Assembly (NCBI GenBank): GCA_021648725.1
Contig: JAKISF010000024.1
Location: forward strand, 1-53,585
Direction: 5' to 3'
Source: Bacteroidales bacterium
GTDB lineage: Bacteria > Bacteroidota > Bacteroidia > Bacteroidales > JAADGE01
DNA length: 53,585 nucleotides
In this document: positions 35,095-43,804 of the stretch, piece after piece
How positions within the stretch are numbered: position 1 is the stretch's first letter
Layout of the letters: the number at the start of each line of letters is the position of its first letter
Notes under the pieces: generated by a model
The model's database searches: none
What the model was told of the DNA's origin: nothing
Seen by the model: only the letters and a program-made list of their open reading frames with translations
Made by a program: the position numbers and the translations under genes

Positions 35095-36966
35095 ATGAAA
35101 ACATTACAAAAACAAAAACTTACGGCTGTTTTGACAGTGTTTTTTATTTCAATCTTGGTTTCCTTTACCTCAGAAGCTCAAACGGAACTTAAAATCCCCG
35201 ATAACAGAAATTTTATAGTTTCAACAGGCACTTACTTAAAAATACCCGGAAATATAACAATAGGAAACGGAACTTCAGGAACATTTAAAACAAACGGAAC
35301 AAATATTACCGTAACAGGACAACTTAACCTCAATGCAGGCTCTCAGTTAAACTTAACATCAGGAACATTTACAATAGGAAGCACAAACATAAATGCTTCA
35401 AGTACCGTTATTTATGACGGAAATAACCAAAATATTAATAATTGGGCATACGGCAATTTAATCCTAAACGGAACAGGGAGTATGACTGTTACGGGCGATA
35501 CCGCAAGTCCCACAATTACACGCAATTTAACCGTAAACAATACCGGAAACATATTAAAAATTCCGGAAAACAGAGCTTTAACTGTTCTTGATACACTTAC
35601 CAACAATGCCGGAACAAACGAAATTTCAATTGAATCAAGTTCTTTGGGGGACGGCTCTTTGATATCATATACAGAAAATGTTGATGCTACCGTAAACAGA
35701 TACCTTACGGGATACCGATGGCACTATATATCATCCCCGATTGATTCTGCGCCGCTGACACTCTTTAATACCAATAATTTTATGTGGTGGGACGCATCAA
35801 TGGACTGGGCAGGAACAGGAGATTTTAATCCGTGGAAAGCTTGGAATACAAACCTGGAAAATGCTCGCGGATATGCCTATTACTACTACGATACAACAAT
35901 TCCTTACGAAGGAAAAATAAATGTCGGAGATTATAATATTACTCTGAGAATGTATACTTCCGGAACATTAGATTACCAAGGTTGGAATCTTATAGGCAAT
36001 CCTTATACATCCGTATTAGATTGGGATGCAGCAGTTTCAGGAGGAGCTGTTCCTGTCGGTGCAGAAAATGCAATATATTTTTTTGATGATGAAACAGGAG
36101 ACGGAGCCCAAAGTAATTACAGATATTATGTCCCGTCAACAGGAGGCACATATGGTGTAGGAACTGAAGATGCTAACGGAAAAATTCCGATGGGACAGGG
36201 TTTCTTTGTTAAAACAAATACTGATAATGTAGTTCTAAGCCTAAATAAAACATACAGAACACATGCTGTTCAAACATTTTATAAAACACCTTCAGATGAA
36301 TATATAAAACTTCAAATTGCAGGTGATAAGCATGATGAAACAATTGTTCGTATTATTGATAACTCAACAAACGGTTTTGATCCCGATTTTGATGCAAGGA
36401 AACTGTTTCCGTTTGACGAAACAATACCTCAGATATATATTATCGGCACAGATTATAAAAAAACAGCTATTAACTCCCTGCCTGTTATACTGCCTAACAC
36501 AGTTATAAAATTGGGAGTAAAAGCAAGTGAAGGCGAATATGATATAAAAATTAAAGATTTAAACTTCTTCAAATATGATGTTTTTTTAGTTGACAAACAA
36601 GAAAATACTTATACTGATCTTAGCGAAGATATTTCTTACAAATTCAACTATTCCGGAGGACAAAATGAAAATAGATTTTTTCTTACTTTTCGCTTACCCG
36701 CATCAGACATTATAACCAATTTATCAGAATCTATAAAAATATACCCGAATCCTACAAACAGATATATTAAATTCATAAATAATTCAAATGTGCTGTTTGA
36801 ATCCGTAAAAATAAATTCAACCGACGGAAAAATATGTTATTTAAATAATCATCCTGAATCAATCAATGAAATTGACTTATCAAAATTGTCAAACGGAGTA
36901 TATTTTCTGGAAATAAAATTATCTGACGGAAACTCATACAGAAACAAAATTATATTAAAAAAATAA
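35095..36966 (+). CDS. Type A T9SS-sorted surface protein, paralogue of the preceding gene
   Basis: A 623-residue exported protein. Signal peptide ends near TSEAQ; a Gly/Asn/Thr-rich beta-helix-like stretch (about 30-190) is followed by the shared block and the type A sorting domain (SIKIYPNPTNRYIKF ... DLSKLSNGVYFLEIKL ... KIILKK). Compared with its neighbour it lacks the N-terminal W-rich segment of about 60 residues. It is followed after 27 bases by the LamG-like gene, likely on the same transcript. Substrate or partner unknown. Confidence 0.9.
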   Translation: MKTLQKQKLTAVLTVFFISILVSFTSEAQTELKIPDNRNFIVSTGTYLKIPGNITIGNGTSGTFKTNGTNITVTGQLNLNAGSQLNLTSGTFTIGSTNINASSTVIYDGNNQNINNWAYGNLILNGTGSMTVTGDTASPTITRNLTVNNTGNILKIPENRALTVLDTLTNNAGTNEISIESSSLGDGSLISYTENVDATVNRYLTGYRWHYISSPIDSAPLTLFNTNNFMWWDASMDWAGTGDFNPWKAWNTNLENARGYAYYYYDTTIPYEGKINVGDYNITLRMYTSGTLDYQGWNLIGNPYTSVLDWDAAVSGGAVPVGAENAIYFFDDETGDGAQSNYRYYVPSTGGTYGVGTEDANGKIPMGQGFFVKTNTDNVVLSLNKTYRTHAVQTFYKTPSDEYIKLQIAGDKHDETIVRIIDNSTNGFDPDFDARKLFPFDETIPQIYIIGTDYKKTAINSLPVILPNTVIKLGVKASEGEYDIKIKDLNFFKYDVFLVDKQENTYTDLSEDISYKFNYSGGQNENRFFLTFRLPASDIITNLSESIKIYPNPTNRYIKFINNSNVLFESVKINSTDGKICYLNNHPESINEIDLSKLSNGVYFLEIKLSDGNSYRNKIILKK

Positions 36967-36993
36967 GATATTAACCCTATAAATATTTAAGTC

Positions 36994-39048
36994 ATGAAAC
37001 AAATAAAATTAACATTTACTATTATTTTGGCAATCTTCTTACAAACTAACATTTCTTTTTCACAAGGAATAGCCGTAAATGATGACGGGACCGATGCCGA
37101 CCCGTCTGCAATTTTAGATATAAAAAGCAATGCAGGAAATCAAGGTATCCTATTGCCTCGCTTAACAGAACTTCAAAAAAACGGTATAACTACACCTGCC
37201 GCAAGTTTACTTGTATATCAAACCGACGGTACGAAAGGTTTCTACTATTACAACGGAACAAGTTGGCAATTACTGGGACAAGACATAAAAAAATATGCAG
37301 ACGTAGCAAGTGCAGAAGCAGCAGGAGGTAACGATAATGATTTATGCTATGTAATTTCAAATGAAACATTTTATAGATACGAATCTTCTGCCGCAATTTA
37401 TACCGATGATAATAAATACATACTGTCCACAGCCGACGGTTTAGATTCAAGATGGTTAGGAATTTCGGGAAAATACAATCTTTTTGATAATTCATTAGAG
37501 CCCATAACACATTTAGATGCAACATCAGGAAGTGCAGTCATAACCGAATTAAATAAAATTTATTATATCATGGCAGATACAACCACAACTACCATTACAA
37601 TTCCTGATGCTACATTAGCTAAAGAAGGATTTTATCTGAGACTTTATAAATGCTCCGGCGATGGCATTTTGAATATACAGACAACCGGAGGACAAAATAT
37701 TGACGGAGACAACCCTGCACAGATAGTAAGTATAGGAAAAGGTTTCTTTATAAAGTCAGACAGCGGAACAGAATGGCTAAAAATTCAAGACAGCAGAAGG
37801 TATATACCTATAGTTATAACAACATCTGTTGATTATACTGCTACGGATAACTGGAATTTTGACTATTTGCTTGTAAATACGGATGCCGGAGATGTTAATG
37901 TTACCTTACCTGCTGATATATCAGATTTTCCTGAAGGCTCTTCAAGAATGTTTTTTAATACCGGCTCAAACAGATTATTTGGGATACCTAACGGACATAC
38001 AATCGATGGTTCTACCGAAACACGAGTTATTGCTCCGGGAGGTTACGTTGAATTACAAAAAATTAACGGCTTAATAAGAATAGTAAGAGAAAAAAATCTG
38101 ACAATCAAAAAAACGCCGACAGATATTGCCAATTTAGAATGCTGGCTGGATGCATCACAACTAAGCGGAACTGACGGCACAGCAATACCTTCTTGGACAG
38201 ATCTGGCAAACGGACATATATTTTCAGCCCTCAGCGGAGAGGAACCTGTATTAAAAACAGGTATTCAAAATAATAAAAACGTTGTTCGTTTTGACGGTAT
38301 TAATGATGTAATGAGTGCCGGAGACATAGAACTCCACAATAACTTGCAGGGACTGACAATAATTGCTGTTGTTAAACCGGCAGATACCAAAAGAATGGCT
38401 ATATTATCTAAATATTTAACCTCTCCGGACAACAGAGAGTTTGCCTTCGGTAACTCTAATAACTTTTTGTTTGAAGATTTAACATGGGGAAGTTACACTT
38501 ACACAAATATGAGTATGAACCTTGACGATTATCAAATTGCCGAATTCGTATGGACTCCGGGAAAACCATTCGAGTTATATATAAACGGAGTATTAGTTGC
38601 AACAGCCAACAATCCTGTAACTGATATCTCTGACGGAACGGCAAATTTAAAATTGGGTTGCGGAGATTATACAAATGTCGGTTTTTGGGACGGTGATTTT
38701 GCAGAAATTATGATTTACTCAAATGCTGTTTCGGAAACAGAAAGAAAAGCACTTAGAGATAACTTATCCGTAAAATGGGATATAGACCCAATTGTAATAG
38801 CAAACGGAGGTGCAAAATATTGGCAAAGAGACGGAAATACAAATACTATAAGTCCTGATGTGGCAAACGATAACCTGGATATAGGAACCGGAACTTTTAC
38901 CGGCGGCACTATAAATGCGACACAATTACTTAATGCTCCGGTTTTATCAGCCCCTCCGACAAGCCCGCAAATAGGAAGTATATATTTTGATACGACCGAC
39001 AGTAAGTTAAAAGTTTGGACAGGTATTGCTTGGGAACTTTTAAATTAG
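36994..39048 (+). CDS. Exported LamG-like lectin-fold protein with tail-fibre-like ends
   Basis: A 684-residue protein with signal peptide ending SFSQ. The N-terminal part (DPSAILDIKS, GILLPRLTE, LLVYQTDGTKGFYYYNGTSW) and the C-terminal part (QIGSIYFDTTDSKLKVWTG) are of the kind found at the ends of many Bacteroidota tail-fibre-like or surface proteins. The middle (about 380-600) is a concanavalin-like LamG domain (LECWLDASQLSGTDG, VVRFDGINDVM, GDFAEIMIYSNAVS). No T9SS sorting domain is seen, so the export route after the inner membrane is unclear. A long hairpin follows. Confidence 0.75.
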   Translation: MKQIKLTFTIILAIFLQTNISFSQGIAVNDDGTDADPSAILDIKSNAGNQGILLPRLTELQKNGITTPAASLLVYQTDGTKGFYYYNGTSWQLLGQDIKKYADVASAEAAGGNDNDLCYVISNETFYRYESSAAIYTDDNKYILSTADGLDSRWLGISGKYNLFDNSLEPITHLDATSGSAVITELNKIYYIMADTTTTTITIPDATLAKEGFYLRLYKCSGDGILNIQTTGGQNIDGDNPAQIVSIGKGFFIKSDSGTEWLKIQDSRRYIPIVITTSVDYTATDNWNFDYLLVNTDAGDVNVTLPADISDFPEGSSRMFFNTGSNRLFGIPNGHTIDGSTETRVIAPGGYVELQKINGLIRIVREKNLTIKKTPTDIANLECWLDASQLSGTDGTAIPSWTDLANGHIFSALSGEEPVLKTGIQNNKNVVRFDGINDVMSAGDIELHNNLQGLTIIAVVKPADTKRMAILSKYLTSPDNREFAFGNSNNFLFEDLTWGSYTYTNMSMNLDDYQIAEFVWTPGKPFELYINGVLVATANNPVTDISDGTANLKLGCGDYTNVGFWDGDFAEIMIYSNAVSETERKALRDNLSVKWDIDPIVIANGGAKYWQRDGNTNTISPDVANDNLDIGTGTFTGGTINATQLLNAPVLSAPPTSPQIGSIYFDTTDSKLKVWTGIAWELLN

Positions 39049-39125
39049 CATACCAAACATTTCATAAAATTGTTTAGATGTTACCTTAAATTTAAATAGT
39101 AGATTCCTACAAATGTGTAAAGTTG

Positions 39126-39173
39126 ATTCCCTCAATCTTTTATTTGACGTCAAATAAAGGATTGAGGGGAATT
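39126..39173. terminator. Long perfect-like hairpin after the LamG gene
   Basis: A 22-bp stem (39127-39148 with about 39151-39173) with a loop of only CG, one G-T pair and one bulged G: ATTCCCTCAATC ... GATTGAGGGGAAT. It is much longer than the other terminators in the window and lacks a strong T-run, so it may be a terminator, an mRNA-stabilising hairpin or a small palindromic element. Confidence 0.65.
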
Positions 39174-39288
39174 TATTATATTTATCAACTTAAAACACAG
39201 AGTCATAACAAAATAATTGTTAAATTTAACGAGGTTGCTGTTGGCAACTTGTTTCTAAATATAGACCCTAAATTTGACAATTAAATTG

Positions 39289-39296
39289 TATCTTTG
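39289..39296 (+). promoter_or_regulatory. -7 promoter box for rlmD
   Basis: TATCTTTG fits TAnnTTTG, 31 bases before the ATG at 39328. A TTTG lies at 39273-39276 but at only 12 bases, so it is probably not the -33 box. Confidence 0.55.
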
Positions 39297-39327
39297 CACT
39301 TAACAAATTTATTAAGTTAAGTATAAA

Positions 39328-40767
39328 ATGGCAAGACGAAGAAGAAGCAAATTTCCTAAATATGAAAATGTTGAAATAATTGACCTTGCTCTTGAAGGCA
39401 AAGCAATAGGCAAAGTAAAAAATATTAATTCCGAACAGGGCGATTTAACAATTTTTGTAAGTAAAACAGTTCCCGGAGACATAGTTGATGTTCAGATTAA
39501 CAAAAAAAAGAAAAATTACAGAGAGGGCTATCCCGTAAAGTTTCATAAATATTCTGAAAAAAGAACAGAACCGTTTTGTGAACACTTCGGTATTTGCGGA
39601 GGTTGCACAAGGCAACAATTAAGTTATGACGACCAAGTTCATTACAAACAAAAACAAGTCATCGAAACTTTAAAACGTATCGGAAAGATTGAGCTTCCGG
39701 AAATAATGCCTATTTTGAAAGCACCTGAGATAACTTTTTACAGAAATAAGTTAGAATATACTTTTACAAACTCTCGTTGGATAACACAAGAGGAAGTAGA
39801 TTCTGATATAGAAATTGAACGATTTAAAGGCATCGGCTTCCATATACCCGGTAAATTTGATAAAATTTTAGATATCGAAAAATGTTGGTTGCAAGCAGAA
39901 CCATCAAATAGTATTCGTCTGTTTATAAGAGATTTTGCTGTTAAAAACAATTATGATTTTTTCAATCATTACAAAAAAACCGGATTCCTGAGAACATTAA
40001 TAATCAGAACAAGTACAACCGGCGAAGTAATGATAATTCCTACTTTTTTTCATAATGATAAAGAAAAAATGGAAAAGTTGTTAAATGCAATATCCGAAAA
40101 GTTTCCTGAAATCACATCTGTAAACTATGTAGTTAATGAAAAGCTAAACGACAGCATCACAGATCAAGAAGTTCTTCATTACAAGGGGAAGGAATATATT
40201 ACAGAAAAAATGGATGATATTATTTTTAAAATAAGCCCTAAATCATTTTATCAAACAAATTCTGAACAAGCATATAATTTATATAATGTAGTAAAAAAAT
40301 TTGCAAACTTTAAAGGCGGCGAAACAATTTACGATTTATATACCGGCACAGGTACTATTGCAAATTTCATTGCAAAACACGTAAAAAAAGTAATAGGAAT
40401 TGAATATGTAGAAGATTCAATTAAAGATGCAAAAATTAATTCAGAAATTAATTCTATTAACAATACTGAATTTTATGCCGGAGACATGAAAGAAATTTTG
40501 ACAGATGAGTTTATTTCCGAAAAAAACAAGCCGGATATTATGATAACTGACCCTCCGAGATCAGGAATGCATAAAAAAGTTATAGAAACAATATTAAATG
40601 CTTTTCCTGAAAAAATTATTTATGTAAGTTGTAATGTTGCAACACAAGCAAGAGATATTGAACTGTTAGCCGAAAAATACAGAGTAACTAAGGTGCAACC
40701 CGTTGATATGTTTCCGCATACACACCATGTTGAAAATGTTGTTTTATTAGAAAAAAATGATTTTTAA
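39328..40767 (+). CDS. rlmD: 23S rRNA (uracil-5-)-methyltransferase RlmD (RumA family)
   Basis: A 479-residue TrmA/RumA-family enzyme that methylates uracil in 23S rRNA with S-adenosylmethionine. An N-terminal TRAM-like domain (about 10-75) is followed by the [4Fe-4S] Cys set C84, C90, C93 (CEHFGICGGC) and C186, then the methyltransferase domain with DLYTGTGTIANF, DPPRSGMH and catalytic Cys435 in VSCNVATQARD. Family members include RlmC, RlmD and RlmCD; the exact uracil cannot be told, so the symbol is tentative. It has its own promoter box. Confidence 0.85.
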   Translation: MARRRRSKFPKYENVEIIDLALEGKAIGKVKNINSEQGDLTIFVSKTVPGDIVDVQINKKKKNYREGYPVKFHKYSEKRTEPFCEHFGICGGCTRQQLSYDDQVHYKQKQVIETLKRIGKIELPEIMPILKAPEITFYRNKLEYTFTNSRWITQEEVDSDIEIERFKGIGFHIPGKFDKILDIEKCWLQAEPSNSIRLFIRDFAVKNNYDFFNHYKKTGFLRTLIIRTSTTGEVMIIPTFFHNDKEKMEKLLNAISEKFPEITSVNYVVNEKLNDSITDQEVLHYKGKEYITEKMDDIIFKISPKSFYQTNSEQAYNLYNVVKKFANFKGGETIYDLYTGTGTIANFIAKHVKKVIGIEYVEDSIKDAKINSEINSINNTEFYAGDMKEILTDEFISEKNKPDIMITDPPRSGMHKKVIETILNAFPEKIIYVSCNVATQARDIELLAEKYRVTKVQPVDMFPHTHHVENVVLLEKNDF

Positions 40768-40848
40768 ACACCGAAATTGCATATTAAGTAAAAAAAATTT
40801 TCTTTTTAACTCTTAATGTAATATTTTTACGACAAATAAATAAATACT

Positions 40849-41934
40849 ATGACTACAAAAACAATATTTGATTTCTACAAATTACTGGAAAAGGATAATA
40901 TAAGTTTCAGTTACAGAGGAAGTTTTTCGAATAATGTTCTTACTATGGCAACACAACTTTTCAAAGAAAATTTGGGAGAAGAACATGACAGGCTCAGAAA
41001 TAAATTATCATTCTTAATGATAGAAAGCTTCCAAAATATATCAAGGTATGCCGATAAAGAAGACAATATAAATCTTGATGAAACAAGTGAATTTTTCATG
41101 ACCCGAAATATAGGCGATACATTTTATATTATCTCCGCAAACTTAATTGACAACGATAAGATACCTACGGTAAAAGAAAAACTTGAACGAGTTAATACCC
41201 TCGAAAAGAAAGAGTTAAATATGCTTTACAGAGAAGTTCTTACCAATAAACAAATAAATGAGAAAGGAGGAGCAGGCTTAGGTTTTATTGAAATGGTAAG
41301 AAAAACTAAAGGAAAATTACCTTTTGATTTTGTTAAAGTAGATGATAAACAATCTATGTTTTTTATGCAAATTGAATTAAAAAATGCTTCTGTTGATGAC
41401 GGTTTTGACCCCATTCCTTTATCAGATGCAAAATTTGTTCAGGAAATGGTTGCAGAAGAAAACATTTTAATGATGCATAAAGGAGATTTTTCTGAAGAAG
41501 CAGTAGGACCTATGCTCAGGATGGTAGAAGAAAATATGCAAAGTGTTTCTTTAAAAGTGCACAAAAAAATATTTCATTTTTTAGTTGAAATACTTCAAAA
41601 CATAAGTAAACACAGCTATAAAATAAATGATAAACATGAAGGAATATTCCAAATCGGTTTTGATAACAATAAATTTCATATAGGAACCGGAAATTTTATC
41701 GCAAATAATGAGATTGAAAATTTAAGATCTCAAATTGATATGGTAAACAGTAAAACTCGTGATGAATTAAACGAATTATACAGAAAATTTCTTCGTGAAG
41801 GAAAAATGACAAAAACCGGAAGTGCCGGATTGGGATTAATTGACCTAGCTCGCGAAACAGACGATGATATTAAATATGAATTCACAGAAGTAAATGATGA
41901 TTATTCTTTCTTTTCACTAACCGTTAATTTTTAA
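40849..41934 (+). CDS. Tandem SiaB-like GHKL protein kinase (DUF6272)
   Basis: A 361-residue cytoplasmic protein made of two SiaB-like domains (about 1-185 and 195-361). Both have the GHKL features: N-box E59-Q62-N63 (MIESFQNISRY) and E247-Q250-N251 (LVEILQNISKH), and a glycine box GGAGLG (140-145) and GSAGLG (324-329). In Pseudomonas, SiaB phosphorylates the regulator SiaC and the two act as a partner switch controlling a diguanylate cyclase; there SiaB has one domain. Here both domains look intact. Five SiaC-like genes follow directly, the first after 2 bases. Phosphorylation of those proteins is inferred, not shown. Confidence 0.82.
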   Translation: MTTKTIFDFYKLLEKDNISFSYRGSFSNNVLTMATQLFKENLGEEHDRLRNKLSFLMIESFQNISRYADKEDNINLDETSEFFMTRNIGDTFYIISANLIDNDKIPTVKEKLERVNTLEKKELNMLYREVLTNKQINEKGGAGLGFIEMVRKTKGKLPFDFVKVDDKQSMFFMQIELKNASVDDGFDPIPLSDAKFVQEMVAEENILMMHKGDFSEEAVGPMLRMVEENMQSVSLKVHKKIFHFLVEILQNISKHSYKINDKHEGIFQIGFDNNKFHIGTGNFIANNEIENLRSQIDMVNSKTRDELNELYRKFLREGKMTKTGSAGLGLIDLARETDDDIKYEFTEVNDDYSFFSLTVNF

Positions 41935-41936
41935 TT

Positions 41937-42329
41937 ATGTTGGAACCTATTATAAGAGAAAAAACAAAAAACAGTCCGGAAGTTATTCTGGATAAAGAAA
42001 ACAGTACCTTTAAAATTGCAGGGAGATCCATAGTTGAAGACCCCGGAGAATTTTATTCGCCGATATACAACTGGTTAGAAGAATATGTAAAATCACCGAT
42101 TAATTTTACCGATTTTACCTTTGATTTAGAATATTTTAACTCCTCATCTGCCAGGCAAATTATGGAAATTATTATGGTATTAGAGAAAATTAATGAAACT
42201 GACAAAAAAGTTAAGGTTAATTGGCTGTATGAGGAAGGCGATGAAATGTCAAAAGAAAGAGGAGATGAAATTAAGTTAGTATCTAAATTAGATTTTGAGA
42301 TTAAAGAATACCCGGCTGAAGAATTCTGA
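41937..42329 (+). CDS. SiaC-like regulatory protein 1 (DUF1987)
   Basis: A 130-residue protein of the SiaC/DUF1987 fold, an STAS-like small domain. Family signature: SPEVILDKEN, IAGRSIVED, FYSPIYNWLEEY and LEYFNSSSARQIMEI. The phosphoacceptor in Pseudomonas SiaC is a Thr in LNTSS; the aligned residue here is Ser69 in FNSSS. It ends in a short acidic tail (PAEEF). It starts 2 bases after the kinase gene, so the two are translationally coupled, and it is the most likely primary partner. Confidence 0.85.
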   Translation: MLEPIIREKTKNSPEVILDKENSTFKIAGRSIVEDPGEFYSPIYNWLEEYVKSPINFTDFTFDLEYFNSSSARQIMEIIMVLEKINETDKKVKVNWLYEEGDEMSKERGDEIKLVSKLDFEIKEYPAEEF

Positions 42330-42367
42330 CATCTTTAGTTCTGAATATTTATAATACTCAAGGCAAT

Positions 42368-42781
42368 ATGATTAAACCAATTATTTTAGGAAAAACCGAA
42401 AATACACCTGAAGTAATATTGGATAAGGAAAATAGTGTTTTTCAAATTTCAGGCAGATCAATAGTTGAAAATGCACATGAATTCTATGCTCCTATATTAT
42501 CTTGGCTAAAAGAATATTTTAAAAACCCGAATAACAGTACCGAATTAGTTTTAAACTTAGATTATTTAAATTCATCATCTTCCTTACAAATTATGAAGAT
42601 GATTTTTTTATTTGAACATAATAAAAATGATAGCATTAATTTAAAAATAACTTGGAAATATGATAGTGAAGATGAAATGTCTAAAGAAAGAGGAGAAGAG
42701 TTAATGCATTCAACTTCGATTAAATTCGAACTGGAAGGTTTTGAAAATGAAGAATTTGAAGAATTCGATTTTCAATTTTGA
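42368..42781 (+). CDS. SiaC-like regulatory protein 2 (DUF1987)
   Basis: A 137-residue paralogue. It aligns with the first copy without gaps over residues 1-70 (TPEVILDKENSVFQISGRS, FYAPILSWLKEYF, LDYLNSSSSLQI, Ser69). Its C-terminal tail is longer and strongly acidic (ENEEFEEFDFQF), unlike copies 1 and 5. It follows copy 1 by 38 bases on the same strand. Divergence from copy 1 is well beyond a recent duplication. Confidence 0.85.
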   Translation: MIKPIILGKTENTPEVILDKENSVFQISGRSIVENAHEFYAPILSWLKEYFKNPNNSTELVLNLDYLNSSSSLQIMKMIFLFEHNKNDSINLKITWKYDSEDEMSKERGEELMHSTSIKFELEGFENEEFEEFDFQF

Positions 42782-42868
42782 CAATAAAAATTTCGGCACA
42801 CTAAATAGTTTTCTGTAAAAAACTTTTTTGAGATATAAAACTCTGTTTTCAAAAAAAGAATACAAAAA

Positions 42869-43282
42869 ATGTTTAAACCGATAATTTTAAATAAAACAGA
42901 GCAAACACCCGAAATAATCCTAGATAAAGAAAACAATGTTTTTCATGTTAAGGGAAAGTCGATTATTTTAGATGCTTTAAATTTTTATACACCGATATTA
43001 AAGTGGTTTAAAGAATATTTTGAGAACCCGAATAAAACGACTGAATTAGTTTTTAATATTGAATATTTGAATTCCCCCTCTTCTTTGCAAATTATTAAAA
43101 TAATAAATTTATTTGAACTAAACAGAAATAAAAAAAACATACTGAGCATAAAATGGTTATATAATAAAGAGGATGAAAGAGCAAAAGAAAGCGGAGAAGA
43201 GTTCAGACAATTAACAGAAATTAATTTTAAGTTAAAAAGTTACAACGCTGATTTAAATGAGGACTTTAATTTTGAAATATAA
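42869..43282 (+). CDS. SiaC-like regulatory protein 3 (DUF1987)
   Basis: A 137-residue paralogue of the same family (TPEIILDKENNVF, GKSIILDALNFYTPIL, IEYLNSPSSLQI). It keeps Ser69 but has Pro70 just after it where the other copies have Ser, which may alter phosphorylation or kinase recognition (inference). The tail is acidic (NADLNEDFNFEI). It follows copy 2 by 87 bases, the widest gap in the cluster, so an internal promoter is possible although no box was recognised. Confidence 0.83.
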   Translation: MFKPIILNKTEQTPEIILDKENNVFHVKGKSIILDALNFYTPILKWFKEYFENPNKTTELVFNIEYLNSPSSLQIIKIINLFELNRNKKNILSIKWLYNKEDERAKESGEEFRQLTEINFKLKSYNADLNEDFNFEI

Positions 43283-43325
43283 CCACTAAAATAATTAAAT
43301 TTTATAGTAATTAAAAAATTAAAAA

Positions 43326-43727
43326 ATGCTTGCTCCGATAATAATAAAAAAGGACTCACTTTCTCCTAAAGTAGTATTAGATCAAGAATCAGGGGTTTTC
43401 TGTTTGTCCGGAAAATCTATTGTTGAAAATGCACATGATTTTTATACCCCGATACTGAATTGGTTTAAAGAATATTTTAAAAAACCGAACAAAAGCACAC
43501 ATTTAATATTTTATATTGAGTATCTTAATTCTTCATCGGCACTTCAAATATCAAATCTTATATTCTTATTCTCAGAAAACAAAAAGGGTAATCAGCTAAA
43601 AATCACATGGTTATATGACGAAGATGATGAAGCCATGAAAGAAACGGGCAAAGAATTTCAATATTCAAATACTCTGAAATTTGATGTGAAAAAATTTAAT
43701 GCCGAAGAATTTGATTTAGAATTTTAA
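43326..43727 (+). CDS. SiaC-like regulatory protein 4 (DUF1987)
   Basis: A 133-residue paralogue (SPKVVLDQESGVFCLSGKS, FYTPILNWFKEYF, IEYLNSSSALQI with Ser69) with an acidic tail (NAEEFDLEF). The acidic segment YDEDDEAMKE takes the place of the YEEGDEMSKE and YDSEDEMSKE segments in copies 1 and 2, pointing to a shared interface. It follows copy 3 by 43 bases. Confidence 0.83.
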   Translation: MLAPIIIKKDSLSPKVVLDQESGVFCLSGKSIVENAHDFYTPILNWFKEYFKKPNKSTHLIFYIEYLNSSSALQISNLIFLFSENKKGNQLKITWLYDEDDEAMKETGKEFQYSNTLKFDVKKFNAEEFDLEF

Positions 43728-43804
43728 TTGTTAAACGCAAAATCTAAAAACAAAATTAAACACACATAAAAACCTACTATAGAATAACACCAAAAACAAA
43801 ACGT

